NCBI RefSeq assembly: GCF_026230105.1
Contig: NW_026614308.1
Location: 28,599-92,598, forward strand
Source: Diorhabda sublineata
Taxonomy: Eukaryota; Arthropoda; Insecta; Coleoptera; Chrysomelidae
DNA length: 64,000 nucleotides
Reading direction: 5' to 3'
Shown here: positions 23,506-36,713 of the stretch, piece by piece
Numbering within the stretch: position 1 is the first letter of the stretch
Layout: the number at the start of each line of letters is the position of its first letter
Notes under the pieces: generated by a model
Seen by the model: only the letters and a program-made list of their open reading frames with translations
Told to the model about the DNA's origin: nothing
The model's database searches: none
Made by a program: the position numbers and the translations under genes

Positions 23506-25854
23506 CAACATTTCTTATTTATTTGAGTGAGATCGCATCTAACTTTGTTAGATATCATCGAATAACATCCATTGAAGCTCATTGAGGTCGATGGTCACTT
23601 TGTGTTGATTGAAAATTTTCAAATTCTATCTTCCTCATTTGAAGTCGAATTTCAATATTTCTTATTTATTTGAGTGAGATCGCATCTAACTTTGTCAGAT
23701 ATCATCGAATAACATACATTGAAGCCCATTGAGGTCAACTGTCACTTTGTGTTAATTGAAAATTTTCAAAGTCTATCTTCCTCATTTGAAGTCGAATTTC
23801 AACCTTTCTTATATATTTGAGTGAGTTCGCATCTAACTTTGTCAGATATCGTCGATTAACATCCATTGAAGCCCATTGAGGTCAACTGTCACTTTGTGTT
23901 AATTGAAAATTTTCAAAGTCTATCTTCCTCATTTGAAGTCGAATTTCAACATTTCTTATATATTTGAGTGAGATCGCGTCTAACTTTGTCAGATATCGTC
24001 GATTAACATCCATTGAAGCCCATTGAAGTCAACTGTCACTTTGTGTTAATTGAAAATTTTCAAAGTCTATCTTCCTCATTTGAAGTCGAATTTCAACATT
24101 TCTTATATATTTGAGTGAGATCGCGTCTAACTTCGTCAGATTTCGTCGATTAACATCCATTGAAGCCAATTGAGGTCAACTGTCACTTTGTGTTAATTGA
24201 AAATTTTCAAAGTCTATCTTCCTCATTTGAAGTCGAATTTCAACATTCCTTATATATTTGAGTGAGATCGCGTCTAACTTTGTCAGATATCGTCGATTAA
24301 CATCCATTGAAGCCCATTGAAGTCAACTGTCACTTTGTGTTAATTGAAAATTTTCAAAGTCTATCTTCCTCATTTGAAGTCGAATTTCAACATTTCTTAT
24401 ATATTTGAGTGAGATCGCGTCTAACTTTGTCAGATATCGTCGATTAACATCCATTGAAGCCCATTGAAGTCAACTGTCACTTTGTGTTAATTGAAAATTT
24501 TCAAAGTCTATCTTCCTCATTTGAAGTCGAATTTCAACATTTCTTATTTATTTGAGTGAGATCGCATCTAACTTTGTTAGATATCATCGAATAACATCCA
24601 TTGAAGCTCATTGAGGTCGATGGTCACTTTGTGTTGATTGAAAATTTTCAAATTCTATCTTCCTCATTTGAAGTCGAATTTCAACATTTCCTATATATTT
24701 GAGTGAGTTCGCATCTAACTTTGTCAGATATCGTCGATTAACATCCATTGAAGCCCATTGAGGTCAACTGTCACTTTGTGTTAATTGAAAATTTTCAAAG
24801 TCTATCTTCCTCATTTGAAGTAGAATTTCAACATTTCTTATATATTTGAGTGAGTTCGCATCTAACTTCGCAGATATCGTCGATTAACATCCATTGAAGC
24901 GCATTGAAGTCAACTGTCACTTTGTGTTAATTGAAAATTTTCAAAGTCTATCTTCCTCATTTGAAGTCGAATTTCAACATTTCTTATATATTTGAGTGAG
25001 TTCGCATCTAACTTTGTCAGATATCGTCGATTAACATCCATTGAAGCCCATTGAGGTCAACTGTCACTTTGTGTTAATTGAAAATTTTCAAAGTCTATCT
25101 TTCTCATTTGAAGTCGAATTTCAACATTTCTTATATATTTGAGTGAGTTCGCATCTAACTTCGCAGATATCGTCGATTAACATCCATTGAAGCCCATTGA
25201 GGTCAACTGTCACTTTGTGTTAATTGAAAATTTTCAAAGTCTATCTTCCTCATTTGAAGTCGAATTTCAACATTTCTTATATATTTGAGTGAGTTCGCAT
25301 CTAACTTCGCAGATATCGTCGATTAACATCCATTGAAGCCCATTGAAGTCAACTGTCACTTTGTGTTGATTGAAAATTTTCAAAGTCTATCTTCCTCATC
25401 TGAAGTCGAATTTCAGCATTTCTTATATATTTGAGTGAGTTCGCATCTAACTTTGTCAGATATCATCGAATAACATCCATTGAAGCTCATTGAGGTCGAT
25501 GGTCACTTTGTGTTGATTGAAAATTTTCAAAGTCTATCTTCCTCATTTGAAGTCGAATTTCAACATTTCTTATATATTTGAGTGAGATCGCGTCTAACTT
25601 TGTCAGATATCGTCGATTAACATCCATTGAAGCCCATTGAAGTCAACTGTCACTTTGTGTTAATTGAAAATTTTCAAAGTCTATCTTCCTCATTTGAAGT
25701 CGAATTTCATCATTTCTTATATATTTGAGTGGGTTCGCATCTAACTTTGTCAGATATCGTCGATTAACATCCATTGAAGCCCATTGAGGTCGATGGTCAC
25801 TTTGTGTTGATTGAAAATTTTCAAATTCTATCTTCCTCATTTGGAGTCGAATTT
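23506..25854. repeat. 2349-bp 16-mer HOR, copy 1
   Basis: Sixteen monomers begin with an A monomer. Markers: 'aaccttt' (23801), 'cttcgtcagatttcg' (about 24131), 'catttcctat' (about 24685), 'gaagtagaatt' (about 24826), 'gaagcgcattg' (about 24896), three 146 bp 'cttcgcag' monomers, 'catctgaag' (25397), and 'catcattt' with 'gtgggttcg' (25708). The three short monomers explain 2349 = 16 x 147 - 3. The last monomer is a chimera: its front is C-like, and its rear from about 25789 is family A (gtcgatgg, gttgatt, caaattct). Confidence 0.85.
24855..24880. repeat. First 146-bp F-type monomer (cttcgcag)
   Basis: 'ctaacttcgcagatatc' is one base shorter than 'ctaactttgtcagatatc' and carries an extra CpG. 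It is the first of a class that is absent from the first 24.8 kb and common afterwards, together with a related 'ctttgcag' form first seen near 28535. It is a clear positional marker of variant spread. Confidence 0.8.
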
Positions 25855-28203
25855 CAACATTTCTTATTTATTTGAGTGAGATCGCATCTAACTTTGTTAG
25901 ATATCATCGAATAACATCCATTGAAGCTCATTGAGGTCGATGGTCACTTTGTGTTGATTGAAAATTTTCAAATTCTATCTTCCTCATTTGAAGTCGAATT
26001 TCAATATTTCTTATTTATTTGAGTGAGATCGCATCTAACTTTGTCAGATATCATCGAATAACATACATTGAAGCCCATTGAGGTCAACTGTCACTTTGTG
26101 TTAATTGAAAATTTTCAAAGTCTATCTTCCTCATTTGAAGTCGAATTTCAACCTTTCTTATATATTTGAGTGAGTTCGCATCTAACTTTGTCAGATATCG
26201 TCGATTAACATCCATTGAAGCCCATTGAGGTCAACTGTCACTTTGTGTTAATTGAAAATTTTCAAAGTCTATCTTCCTCATTTGAAGTCGAATTTCAACA
26301 TTTCTTATATATTTGAGTGAGATCGCGTCTAACTTTGTCAGATATCGTCGATTAACATCCATTGAAGCCCATTGAAGTCAACTGTCACTTTGTGTTAATT
26401 GAAAATTTTCAAAGTCTATCTTCCTCATTTGAAGTCGAATTTCAACATTTCTTATATATTTGAGTGAGATCGCGTCTAACTTCGTCAGATTTCGTCGATT
26501 AACATCCATTGAAGCCAATTGAGGTCAACTGTCACTTTGTGTTAATTGAAAATTTTCAAAGTCTATCTTCCTCATTTGAAGTCGAATTTCAACATTCCTT
26601 ATATATTTGAGTGAGATCGCGTCTAACTTTGTCAGATATCGTCGATTAACATCCATTGAAGCCCATTGAAGTCAACTGTCACTTTGTGTTAATTGAAAAT
26701 TTTCAAAGTCTATCTTCCTCATTTGAAGTCGAATTTCAACATTTCTTATATATTTGAGTGAGATCGCGTCTAACTTTGTCAGATATCGTCGATTAACATC
26801 CATTGAAGCCCATTGAAGTCAACTGTCACTTTGTGTTAATTGAAAATTTTCAAAGTCTATCTTCCTCATTTGAAGTCGAATTTCAACATTTCTTATTTAT
26901 TTGAGTGAGATCGCATCTAACTTTGTTAGATATCATCGAATAACATCCATTGAAGCTCATTGAGGTCGATGGTCACTTTGTGTTGATTGAAAATTTTCAA
27001 ATTCTATCTTCCTCATTTGAAGTCGAATTTCAACATTTCCTATATATTTGAGTGAGTTCGCATCTAACTTTGTCAGATATCGTCGATTAACATCCATTGA
27101 AGCCCATTGAGGTCAACTGTCACTTTGTGTTAATTGAAAATTTTCAAAGTCTATCTTCCTCATTTGAAGTAGAATTTCAACATTTCTTATATATTTGAGT
27201 GAGTTCGCATCTAACTTCGCAGATATCGTCGATTAACATCCATTGAAGCGCATTGAAGTCAACTGTCACTTTGTGTTAATTGAAAATTTTCAAAGTCTAT
27301 CTTCCTCATTTGAAGTCGAATTTCAACATTTCTTATATATTTGAGTGAGTTCGCATCTAACTTTGTCAGATATCGTCGATTAACATCCATTGAAGCCCAT
27401 TGAGGTCAACTGTCACTTTGTGTTAATTGAAAATTTTCAAAGTCTATCTTTCTCATTTGAAGTCGAATTTCAACATTTCTTATATATTTGAGTGAGTTCG
27501 CATCTAACTTCGCAGATATCGTCGATTAACATCCATTGAAGCCCATTGAGGTCAACTGTCACTTTGTGTTAATTGAAAATTTTCAAAGTCTATCTTCCTC
27601 ATTTGAAGTCGAATTTCAACATTTCTTATATATTTGAGTGAGTTCGCATCTAACTTCGCAGATATCGTCGATTAACATCCATTGAAGCCCATTGAAGTCA
27701 ACTGTCACTTTGTGTTGATTGAAAATTTTCAAAGTCTATCTTCCTCATCTGAAGTCGAATTTCAGCATTTCTTATATATTTGAGTGAGTTCGCATCTAAC
27801 TTTGTCAGATATCATCGAATAACATCCATTGAAGCTCATTGAGGTCGATGGTCACTTTGTGTTGATTGAAAATTTTCAAAGTCTATCTTCCTCATTTGAA
27901 GTCGAATTTCAACATTTCTTATATATTTGAGTGAGATCGCGTCTAACTTTGTCAGATATCGTCGATTAACATCCATTGAAGCCCATTGAAGTCAACTGTC
28001 ACTTTGTGTTAATTGAAAATTTTCAAAGTCTATCTTCCTCATTTGAAGTCGAATTTCATCATTTCTTATATATTTGAGTGGGTTCGCATCTAACTTTGTC
28101 AGATATCGTCGATTAACATCCATTGAAGCCCATTGAGGTCAACTGTCACTTTGTGTTAATTGAAAATTTTCAAAGTCTATCTTCCTCATTTGAAGTCGAA
28201 TTT
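25855..28203. repeat. 2349-bp 16-mer HOR, copy 2
   Basis: Every marker of the preceding unit recurs 2349 bp later: aaccttt 26150, tttcgtcg 26490, gaagcgcattg about 27245, catctgaag 27746, catcattt/gtgggttcg 28057. I saw no mismatch until the last monomer. There this copy keeps C-type gtcaactg/gttaatt/caaagtct, where copy 1 switches to family A. The switch in copy 1 marks the probable exchange junction that created the tandem pair. Confidence 0.85.
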
Positions 28204-31200
28204 CAACATTTCTTATTTATTTGAGTGAGATCAAATCTAACTTTGTCAGATATCGTCGATTAACATCTATTGAAGCCCATTGAGGTCAACTGTCACTTTG
28301 TGTTAATTGAAAATTTTCAAAGTCTATCTTCCTCATTTGAAGTCGAATTTCAACATTCCTTATATATTTGAGTGAGATCGCGTCTAACTTTGTCAGATAT
28401 CGTCGATTAACATCCATTGAAGCCCATTGAGGTCAACTGTCACTTTGTGTTAATTGAAAATTTTCAAAGTCTATCTTTCTCATTTGAAGTCGAATTTCAA
28501 CAATACTTATATATTTGAGTGAGTTCGCATCTAACTTTGCAGATATCGTCGATTAACATCCATTGAAGCCCATTGAGGTCAACTGTCACTTTGTGTTAAT
28601 TGAAAATTTTCAAAGTCTATCTTCCTCATTTGAAGTCGAATTTCTACATTTCTTATTTATTTGAGTGAGATCGCATCTAACTTTGTTAGATATCATCGAA
28701 TAACATCCATTGAAGCTCATTGAGGTCGATGGTCACTTTGTGTTGATTGAAAATTTTCAAATTCTATCTTTCTAATTTGAAGTCGAATTTCAACATTTCT
28801 TATATATTTGAGTGAGTTTGTATCTAACTTTGTCAGATATCATCGAATAACATACATTGAAGCCCATTGAGGTCAACTGTCACTTTGTGTTAATTGAAAA
28901 TTTTCAAAGTCTATCTTCCTCATTTGAAGTCGAATTTCAACATTTCTTATTTATTTGAGTGAGATCAAATCTTACTTTGTCAGATATCGTCGATTAACAT
29001 CTATTGAAGCCCATTGAGGTCAACTGTCACTTTGTGTTAATTGAAAATTTTCAAAGTCTATCTTCCTCATTTGAAGTCGAATTTCAACATTCCTTATATA
29101 TTTGAGTGAGATCGCGTCTAACTTTGTCAGATATCGTCGATTAACATCCATTGAAGCCCATTGAAGTCAACTGTCACTTTGTGTTAATTGAAAATTTTCA
29201 AAGTCTATCTTCCTCATTTGAAGTCGAATTTCAACATTTCTTATTTATTTGAGTGAGATCGCATCTAACTTTGTTAGATATCATCGAATAACATCCATTG
29301 AAGCTCATTGAGGTCGATGGTCACTTTGTGTTGATTGAAAATTTTCAAAGTCTATCTTCCTCATTTGAAGTCGAATTTCAACATTTCTTATATATTTGAG
29401 TGAGATCGCGTCTAACTTTGTCAGATATCGTCGATTAACATCCATTGAAGCCCATTGAAGTCAACTGTCACTTTGTGTTAATTGAAAATTTTCAAAGTCT
29501 ATCTTCCTCATTTGAAGTCGAATTTCATCATTTCTTATATATTTGAGTGAGTTCGCATCTAACTTTGTCAGATATCGTCGATTAACATCCATTGAAGCCC
29601 ATTGAGGTCTACTGTCACTTTGTGTTAATTGAAAATTTTCAAAGTCTATCTTCCTCATTTGAAGTCGAACTTCAACATTTCTTATATATTTGAGTGAGTT
29701 CGCATCTAACTTCGCAGATATCGTCGATTATCATCCATTGAAGCCCATTGAAGTCAACTGTCACTTTGTGTTAATTGAAAATTTTCAAAGTCTATCTTCC
29801 TCATTTGAAGTCGAATTTCAACATTTCTTATATATTTGAGTGAGATCGCATCTAACTTTGTCAGATATCGTCGATTAACATCCATTGAAGCCCATTGAGG
29901 TCAACTGTCACTTTGTGTTAATTGAAAATTTTCAAAGTCTATCTTTCTCATTTGAAGTCGAATTTCAACAATACTTATATATTTGAGTGAGTTCGCATCT
30001 AACTTCGCAGATATCGTCGATTATCATCCATTGAAGCCCATTGAAGTCAACTGTCACTTTGTGTTAATTGAAAATTTTCAAAGTCTATCTTCCTCATTTG
30101 AAGTCGAATTTCAACATTTCTTATATATTTGAGTGAGATCGCATCTAACTTTGTTAGATATCATCGAATAACATCCATTGAAGCTCATTGAGGTCGATGG
30201 TCACTTTGTGTTGATTGAAAATTTTCAAATTCTATCTTTCTAATTTGAAGTCGAATTTCAACATTTCTTATATATTTGAGTGAGTTTGTATCTAACTTTG
30301 TCAGATATCATCGAATAACATACATTGAAGCCCATTGAGGTCAACTGTCACTTTGTGTTAATTGAAAATTTTCAAAGTCTATCTTCCTCATTTGAAGTCG
30401 AATTTCAACATTCCTTATATATTTGAGTGAGATCGCGTCTAACTTTGTCAGATATCGTCGATTAACATCCATTGAAGCCCATTGAAGTCAACTGTCACTT
30501 TGTGTTAATGAAAATTTTCAAAGTCTATCTTCCGCATTTGAAGTCGAATTTCAACATTTCTTATATATTTGAGTGAGATCGCGTCTAACTTTGTCAGATA
30601 TCGTCGATTAACATCCATTGAAGCCCATTGAAGTCAACTGTCACTTTGTGTTAATTGAAAATTTTCAAAGTCTATCTTCCTCATTTGAAGTCGAATTTCA
30701 ACATTTCTTATTTATTTGAGTGAGATCGCATCTAACTTTGTTAGATATCATCGAATAACATCCATTGAAGCTCATTGAGGTCGATGGTCACTTTGTGTTG
30801 ATTGAAAATTTTCAAATTCTATCTTCCTCATTTGAAGTCGAATTTCAACATTTCTTATATATTTGAGTGAGTTCGCATCAACCTTTGTCAGATATCGTCG
30901 ATTAACATACATTGAAGCCCATTGAGGTCAACTGTCACTTTGTGTTAATTGAAAATTTTCAAAGTCTATCTTCCTCATTTGAAGTCGAATTTCAACATTT
31001 CTTATATATTTGAGTGAGTTCGCATCTAACTTTGTCAGATATCGTCGATTAACATCCATTGAAGCCCATTGAGGTCTACTGTCACTTTGTGTTAATTGAA
31101 AATTTTCAAAGTCTATCTTCCTCATTTGAAGTCGAACTTCAACATTTCTTATATATTTGAGTGAGATCGCGTCTAACTTTGTCAGATATCGTCGATTAAC

Positions 31201-31286
31201 ATCCATTGAAGCCCATTGAAGTCAACTGTCACTTTGTGTTAATTGAAAATTTTCAAAGTCTATCTTCCTCATTTGAAGTCGAATTT
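28204..31286. repeat. Zone 5: transition with short-lived variants
   Basis: Monomers here share motifs with both neighbours. 'gagatcaaatc' recurs at 28231 and 28965, 734 bp (5 monomers minus 1) apart. 'caacaatact' occurs at 28499, 29966 and 31434, steps of 1467 and 1468 bp (10 monomers less 3 and 2). 'gtctactgtc' (about 29607 and 31074) is found only here and replaces the usual gtcaactg. 'gcatcaacc' first appears near 30876 and is carried into the 5427 bp blocks. The zone looks like the source from which the next large unit was assembled. Confidence 0.65.
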
Positions 31287-34200
31287 CAACATTTCTTATT
31301 TATTTGAGTGAGATCGCATCTAACTTTGTTAGATATCATCGAATAACATCCATTGAAGCTCATTGAGGTCGATGGTCACTTTGTGTTGATTGAAAATTTT
31401 CAAAGTCTATCTTTCTCATTTGAAGTCGAATTTCAACAATACTTATATATTTGAGTGAGTTCGCATCTAACTTCGCAGATATCGTCGATTATCATCCATT
31501 GAAGCCCATTGAAGTCAACTGTCACTTTGTGTTAATTGAAAATTTTCAAAGTCTATCTTCCTCATTTGAAGTCGAATTTCAACATTTCTTATATATTTGA
31601 GTGAGATCGCATCTAACTTTGTCAGATATCGTCGATTAACATCCATTGAAGCCCATTGAGGTCAACTGTCACTTTGTGTTAATTGAAAATTTTCAAAGTC
31701 TATCTTCCTCATTTGAAGTCGAATTTCTACATTTCTTATTTATTTGAGTGAGATCGCATCTAACTTTGTTAGATATCATCGAATAACATCCATTGAAGCT
31801 CATTGAGGTCGATGGTCACTTTGTGTTGATTGAAAATTTTCAAATTCTATCTTTCTAATTTGAAGTCGAATTTCAACATTTCTTATATATTTGAGTGAGT
31901 TTGTATCTAACTTTGTCAGATATCATCGAATAACATACATTGAAGCCCATTGAGGTCAACTGTCACTTTGTGTTAATTGAAAATTTTCAAAGTCTATCTT
32001 CCTCATTTGAAGTCGAATTTCAACATTCCTTATATATTTGAGTGAGATCGCGTCTAACTTTGTCAGATATCGTCGATTAACATCCATTGAAGCCCATTGA
32101 AGTCAACTGTCACTTTGTGTTAATGAAAATTTTCAAAGTCTATCTTCCGCATTTGAAGTCGAATTTCAACATTTCTTATATATTTGAGTGAGATCGCGTC
32201 TAACTTTGTCAGATATCGTCGATTAACATCCATTGAAGCCCATTGAAGTCAACTGTCACTTTGTGTTAATTGAAAATTTTCAAAGTCTATCTTCCTCATT
32301 TGAAGTCGAATTTCAACATTTCTTATTTATTTGAGTGAGATCGCATCTAACTTTGTTAGATATCATCGAATAACATCCATTGAAGCTCATTGAGGTCGAT
32401 GGTCACTTTGTGTTGATTGAAAATTTTCAAATTCTATCTTTCTAATTTGAAGTCGAATTTCAACATTTCTTATATATTTGAGTGAGTTTGTATCTAACTT
32501 TGTCAGATATCATCGAATAACATACATTGAAGCCCATTGAGGTCAACTGTCACTTTGTGTTAATTGAAAATTTTCAAAGTCTATCTTCCTCATTTGAAGT
32601 CGAATTTCAACTTTCCTTATATATTTGAGTGAGATCGCGTCTAACTTTGTCAGATATCGTCGATTAACATCCATTGAAGCCCATTGAAGTCAACTGTCAC
32701 TTTGTGTTAATGAAAATTTTCAAAGTCTATCTTCCGCATTTGAAGTCGAATTTCAACATTTCTTATATATTTGAGTGAGATCGCGTCTAACTTTGTCAGA
32801 TATCGTCGATTAACATCCATTGAAGCCCATTGAAGTCAACTGTCACTTTGTGTTAATTGAAAATTTTCAAAGTCTATCTTCCTCATTTGAAGTCGAATTT
32901 CAACATTTCTTATTTATTTGAGTGAGATCGCATCTAACTTTGTTAGATATCATCGAATAACATCCATTGAAGCTCATTGAGGTCGATGGTCACTTTGTGT
33001 TGATTGAAAATTTTCAAATTCTATCTTCCTCATTTGAAGTCGAATTTCAACATTTCTTATATATTTGAGTGAGTTCGCATCAACCTTTGTCAGATATCGT
33101 CGATTAACATACATTGAAGCCCATTGAGGTCAACTGTCACTTTGTGTTAATTGAAAATTTTCAAAGTCTATCTTCCTCATTTGAAGTCGAATTTCAACAT
33201 TTCTTATATATTTGAGTGAGTTCGCATCTAACTTCGCAGATATCGTCGATTAACATCCATTGAAGCGCATTGAAGTCAACTGTCACTTTGTGTTAATTGA
33301 AAATTTTCAAAGTCTATCTTCCTCATTTGAAGTCGAATTTCAACATTTCTTATATATTTGAGTGAGTTCGCATCTAACTTTGTCAGATATCGTCGATTAA
33401 CATCCATTGAAGCCCATTGAGGTCAACTGTCACTTTGTGTTAATTGAAAATTTTCAAAGTCTATCTTTCTCATTTGAAGTCGAATTTCAACATTTCTTAT
33501 ATATTTGAGTGAGTTCGCATCTAACTTCGCAGATATCGTCGATTAACATCCATTGAAGCCCATTGAGGTCGATGGTCACTTTGTGTTGATTGAAAATTTT
33601 CAAAGTCTATCTTCCTCATTTGAAGTCGAATTTCAACATTTCTTATATATTTGAGTGAGATCGCGTCTAACTTTGTCAGATATCGTCGATTAACATCCAT
33701 TGAAGCCCATTGAAGTCAACTGTCACTTTGTGTTAATTGAAAATTTTCAAAGTCTATCTTCCTCATTTGAAGTCGAATTTCATCATTTCTTATATATTTG
33801 AGTAAGTTCGCATCTAACTTTGTCAGATATCGTCGATTAACATCCATTGAAGCCCATTGAGGTCAACTGTCACTTTGTGTTAATTGAAAATTTTCAAAGT
33901 CTATCTTCCTCATTTGAAGTCGAACTTCAACATTTCTTATATATTTGAGTGAGTTCGCATCTAACTTCGCAGATATCGTCGATTATCATCCATTGAAGCC
34001 CATTGAAGTCAACTGTCACTTTGTGTTAATTGAAAATTTTCAAAGTCTATCTTCCTCATTTGAAGTCGAATTTCAACATTTCTTATATATTTGAGTGAGA
34101 TCGCATCTAACTTTGTCAGATATCGTCGATTAACATCCATTGAAGCCCATTGAGGTCAACTGTCACTTTGTGTTAATTGAAAATTTTCAAAGTCTATCTT

Positions 34201-36713
34201 TCTCATTTGAAGTCGAATTTCAACATTTCTTATATATTTGAGTGAGTTCGCATCTAACTTTGCAGATATCGTCGATTAACATCCATTGAAGCCCATTGAG
34301 GTCAACTGTCACTTTGTGTTAATTGAAAATTTTCAAAGTCTATCTTCCTCATTTGAAGTCGAATTTCTACATTTCTTATTTATTTGAGTGAGATCGCATC
34401 TAACTTTGTTAGATATCATCGAATAACATCCATTGAAGCTCATTGAGGTCGATGGTCACTTTGTGTTGATTGAAAATTTTCAAATTCTATCTTCCTAATT
34501 TGAAGTCGAATTTCAACATTTCTTATATATTTGAGTGAGTTCGCATCTAACTTTGCAGATATCGTCGATTAACATCCATTGAAGCCCATTGAGGTCAAAT
34601 GTCACTTTGTGTTAATTGAAAATTTTCAAAGTCTATCTTCCTCATTTGAAGTCGAATTTCTACATTTCTTATTTATTTGAGTGAGATCGCATCTAACTTT
34701 GTTAGATATCATCGAATAACATCCATTGAAGCTCATTGAGGTCGATGGTCACTTTGTGTTGATTGAAAATTTTCAAATTCTATCTTCCTCATTTGAAGTC
34801 GAATTTCAACATTTCTTATATATTTGAGTGAGTTCGCATCTAACTTTGTCAGATATCGTCGATTAACATCCATTGAAGCCAATTGAGGTCAACTGTCACT
34901 TTGTGTTAATTGAAAATTTTCAAAGTCTATCTTCCTCATTTGAAGTCGAATTTCAACATTCCTTATATATTTGAGTGAGATCGCGTCTAACTTTGTCAGA
35001 TATCGTCGATTAACATCCATTGAAGCCCATTGAAGTCAACTGTCACTTTGTGTTAATTGAAAATTTTCAAAGTCTATCTTCCTCATTTGAAGTCGAATTT
35101 CAACATTTCTTATATATTTGAGTGAGATCGCGTCTAACTTTGTCAGATATCGTCGATTAACATCCATTGAAGCCCATTGAAGTCAACTGTCACTTTGTGT
35201 TAATTGAAAATTTTCAAAGTCTATCTTCCTCATTTGAAGTCGAATTTCAACATTTCTTATTTATTTGAGTGAGATCGCATCTAACTTTGTTAGATATCAT
35301 CGAATAACATCCATTGAAGCTCATTGAGGTCGATGGTCACTTTGTGTTAATTGAAAATTTTCAAAGTCTATCTTCCTCATTTGAAGTCGAATTTCAACAT
35401 TTCTTATATATTTGAGTGAGTTCGCATCTAACTTCGCAGATATCGTCGATTATCATCCATTGAAGCCCATTGAAGTCAACTGTCACTTTGTGTTAATTGA
35501 AAATTTTCAAAGTCTATCTTCCTCATTTGAAGTCGAATTTCAACATTTCTTATATATTTGAGTGAGATCGCATCTAACTTTGTCAGATATCGTCGATTAA
35601 CATCCATTGAAGCCCATTGAGGTCAACTGTCACTTTGTGTTAATTGAAAATTTTCAAAGTCTATCTTTCTCATTTGAAGTCGAATTTCAACATTTCTTAT
35701 ATATTTGAGTGAGTTCGCATCTAACTTTGCAGATATCGTCGATTAACATCCATTGAAGCCCATTGAGGTCAACTGTCACTTTGTGTTAATTGAAAATTTT
35801 CAAAGTCTATCTTCCTCATTTGAAGTCGAATTTCTACATTTCTTATTTATTTGAGTGAGATCGCATCTAACTTTGTTAGATATCTTCGAATAACATCCAT
35901 TGAAGCTCATTGAGGTCGATGGTCACTTTGTGTTGATTGAAAATTTTCAAATTCTATCTTCCTCATTTGAAGTCGAATTTCAACATTTCTTATATATTTG
36001 AGTGAGATCGCGTCTAACTTTGTCAGATATCGTCGATTAACATCCATTGAAGCCCATTGAAGTCAACTGTCACTTTGTGTTAATTGAAAATTTTCAAAGT
36101 CTATCTTCCTCATTTGAAGTCGAATTTCATCATTTCTTATATATTTGAGTAAGTTCGCATCTAACTTTGTCAGATATCGTCGATTAACATCCATTGAAGC
36201 CCATTGAGGTCAACTGTCACTTTGTGTTAATTGAAAATTTTCAAAGTCTATCTTCCTCATTTGAAGTCGAACTTCAACATTTCTTATATATTTGAGTGAG
36301 TTCGCATCTAACTTCGCAGATATCGTCGATTATCATCCATTGAAGCCCATTGAAGTCAACTGTCACTTTGTGTTAATTGAAAATTTTCAAAGTCTATCTT
36401 CCTCATTTGAAGTCGAATTTCAACATTTCTTATATATTTGAGTGAGATCGCATCTAACTTTGTCAGATATCGTCGATTAACATCCATTGAAGCCCATTGA
36501 GGTCAACTGTCACTTTGTGTTAATTGAAAATTTTCAAAGTCTATCTTTCTCATTTGAAGTCGAATTTCAACATTTCTTATATATTTGAGTGAGTTCGCAT
36601 CTAACTTTGCAGATATCGTCGATTAACATCCATTGAAGCCCATTGAGGTCAACTGTCACTTTGTGTTAATTGAAAATTTTCAAAGTCTATCTTCCTCATT
36701 TGAAGTCGAATTT
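31287..36713. repeat. 5427-bp 37-mer HOR, copy 1
   Basis: Thirty-seven monomers, 12 bases short of 37 x 147 because of several 146 bp monomers (cttcgcag, ctttgcag, taatgaaaa). Markers, each repeated exactly 5427 bp on: caacaatact 31434, tgttaatgaaaa 32116 and 32703, gcatcaacc about 33077, catcattt/gtaagttcg 33781 and 36128, gccaattgagg 34878, and tatcttcg 35881. The unit contains its own internal duplication, since the catcattt/gtaagttcg series appears twice 2347 bp apart. The first monomer has caacattt where the second copy has ctacattt. Confidence 0.88.
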
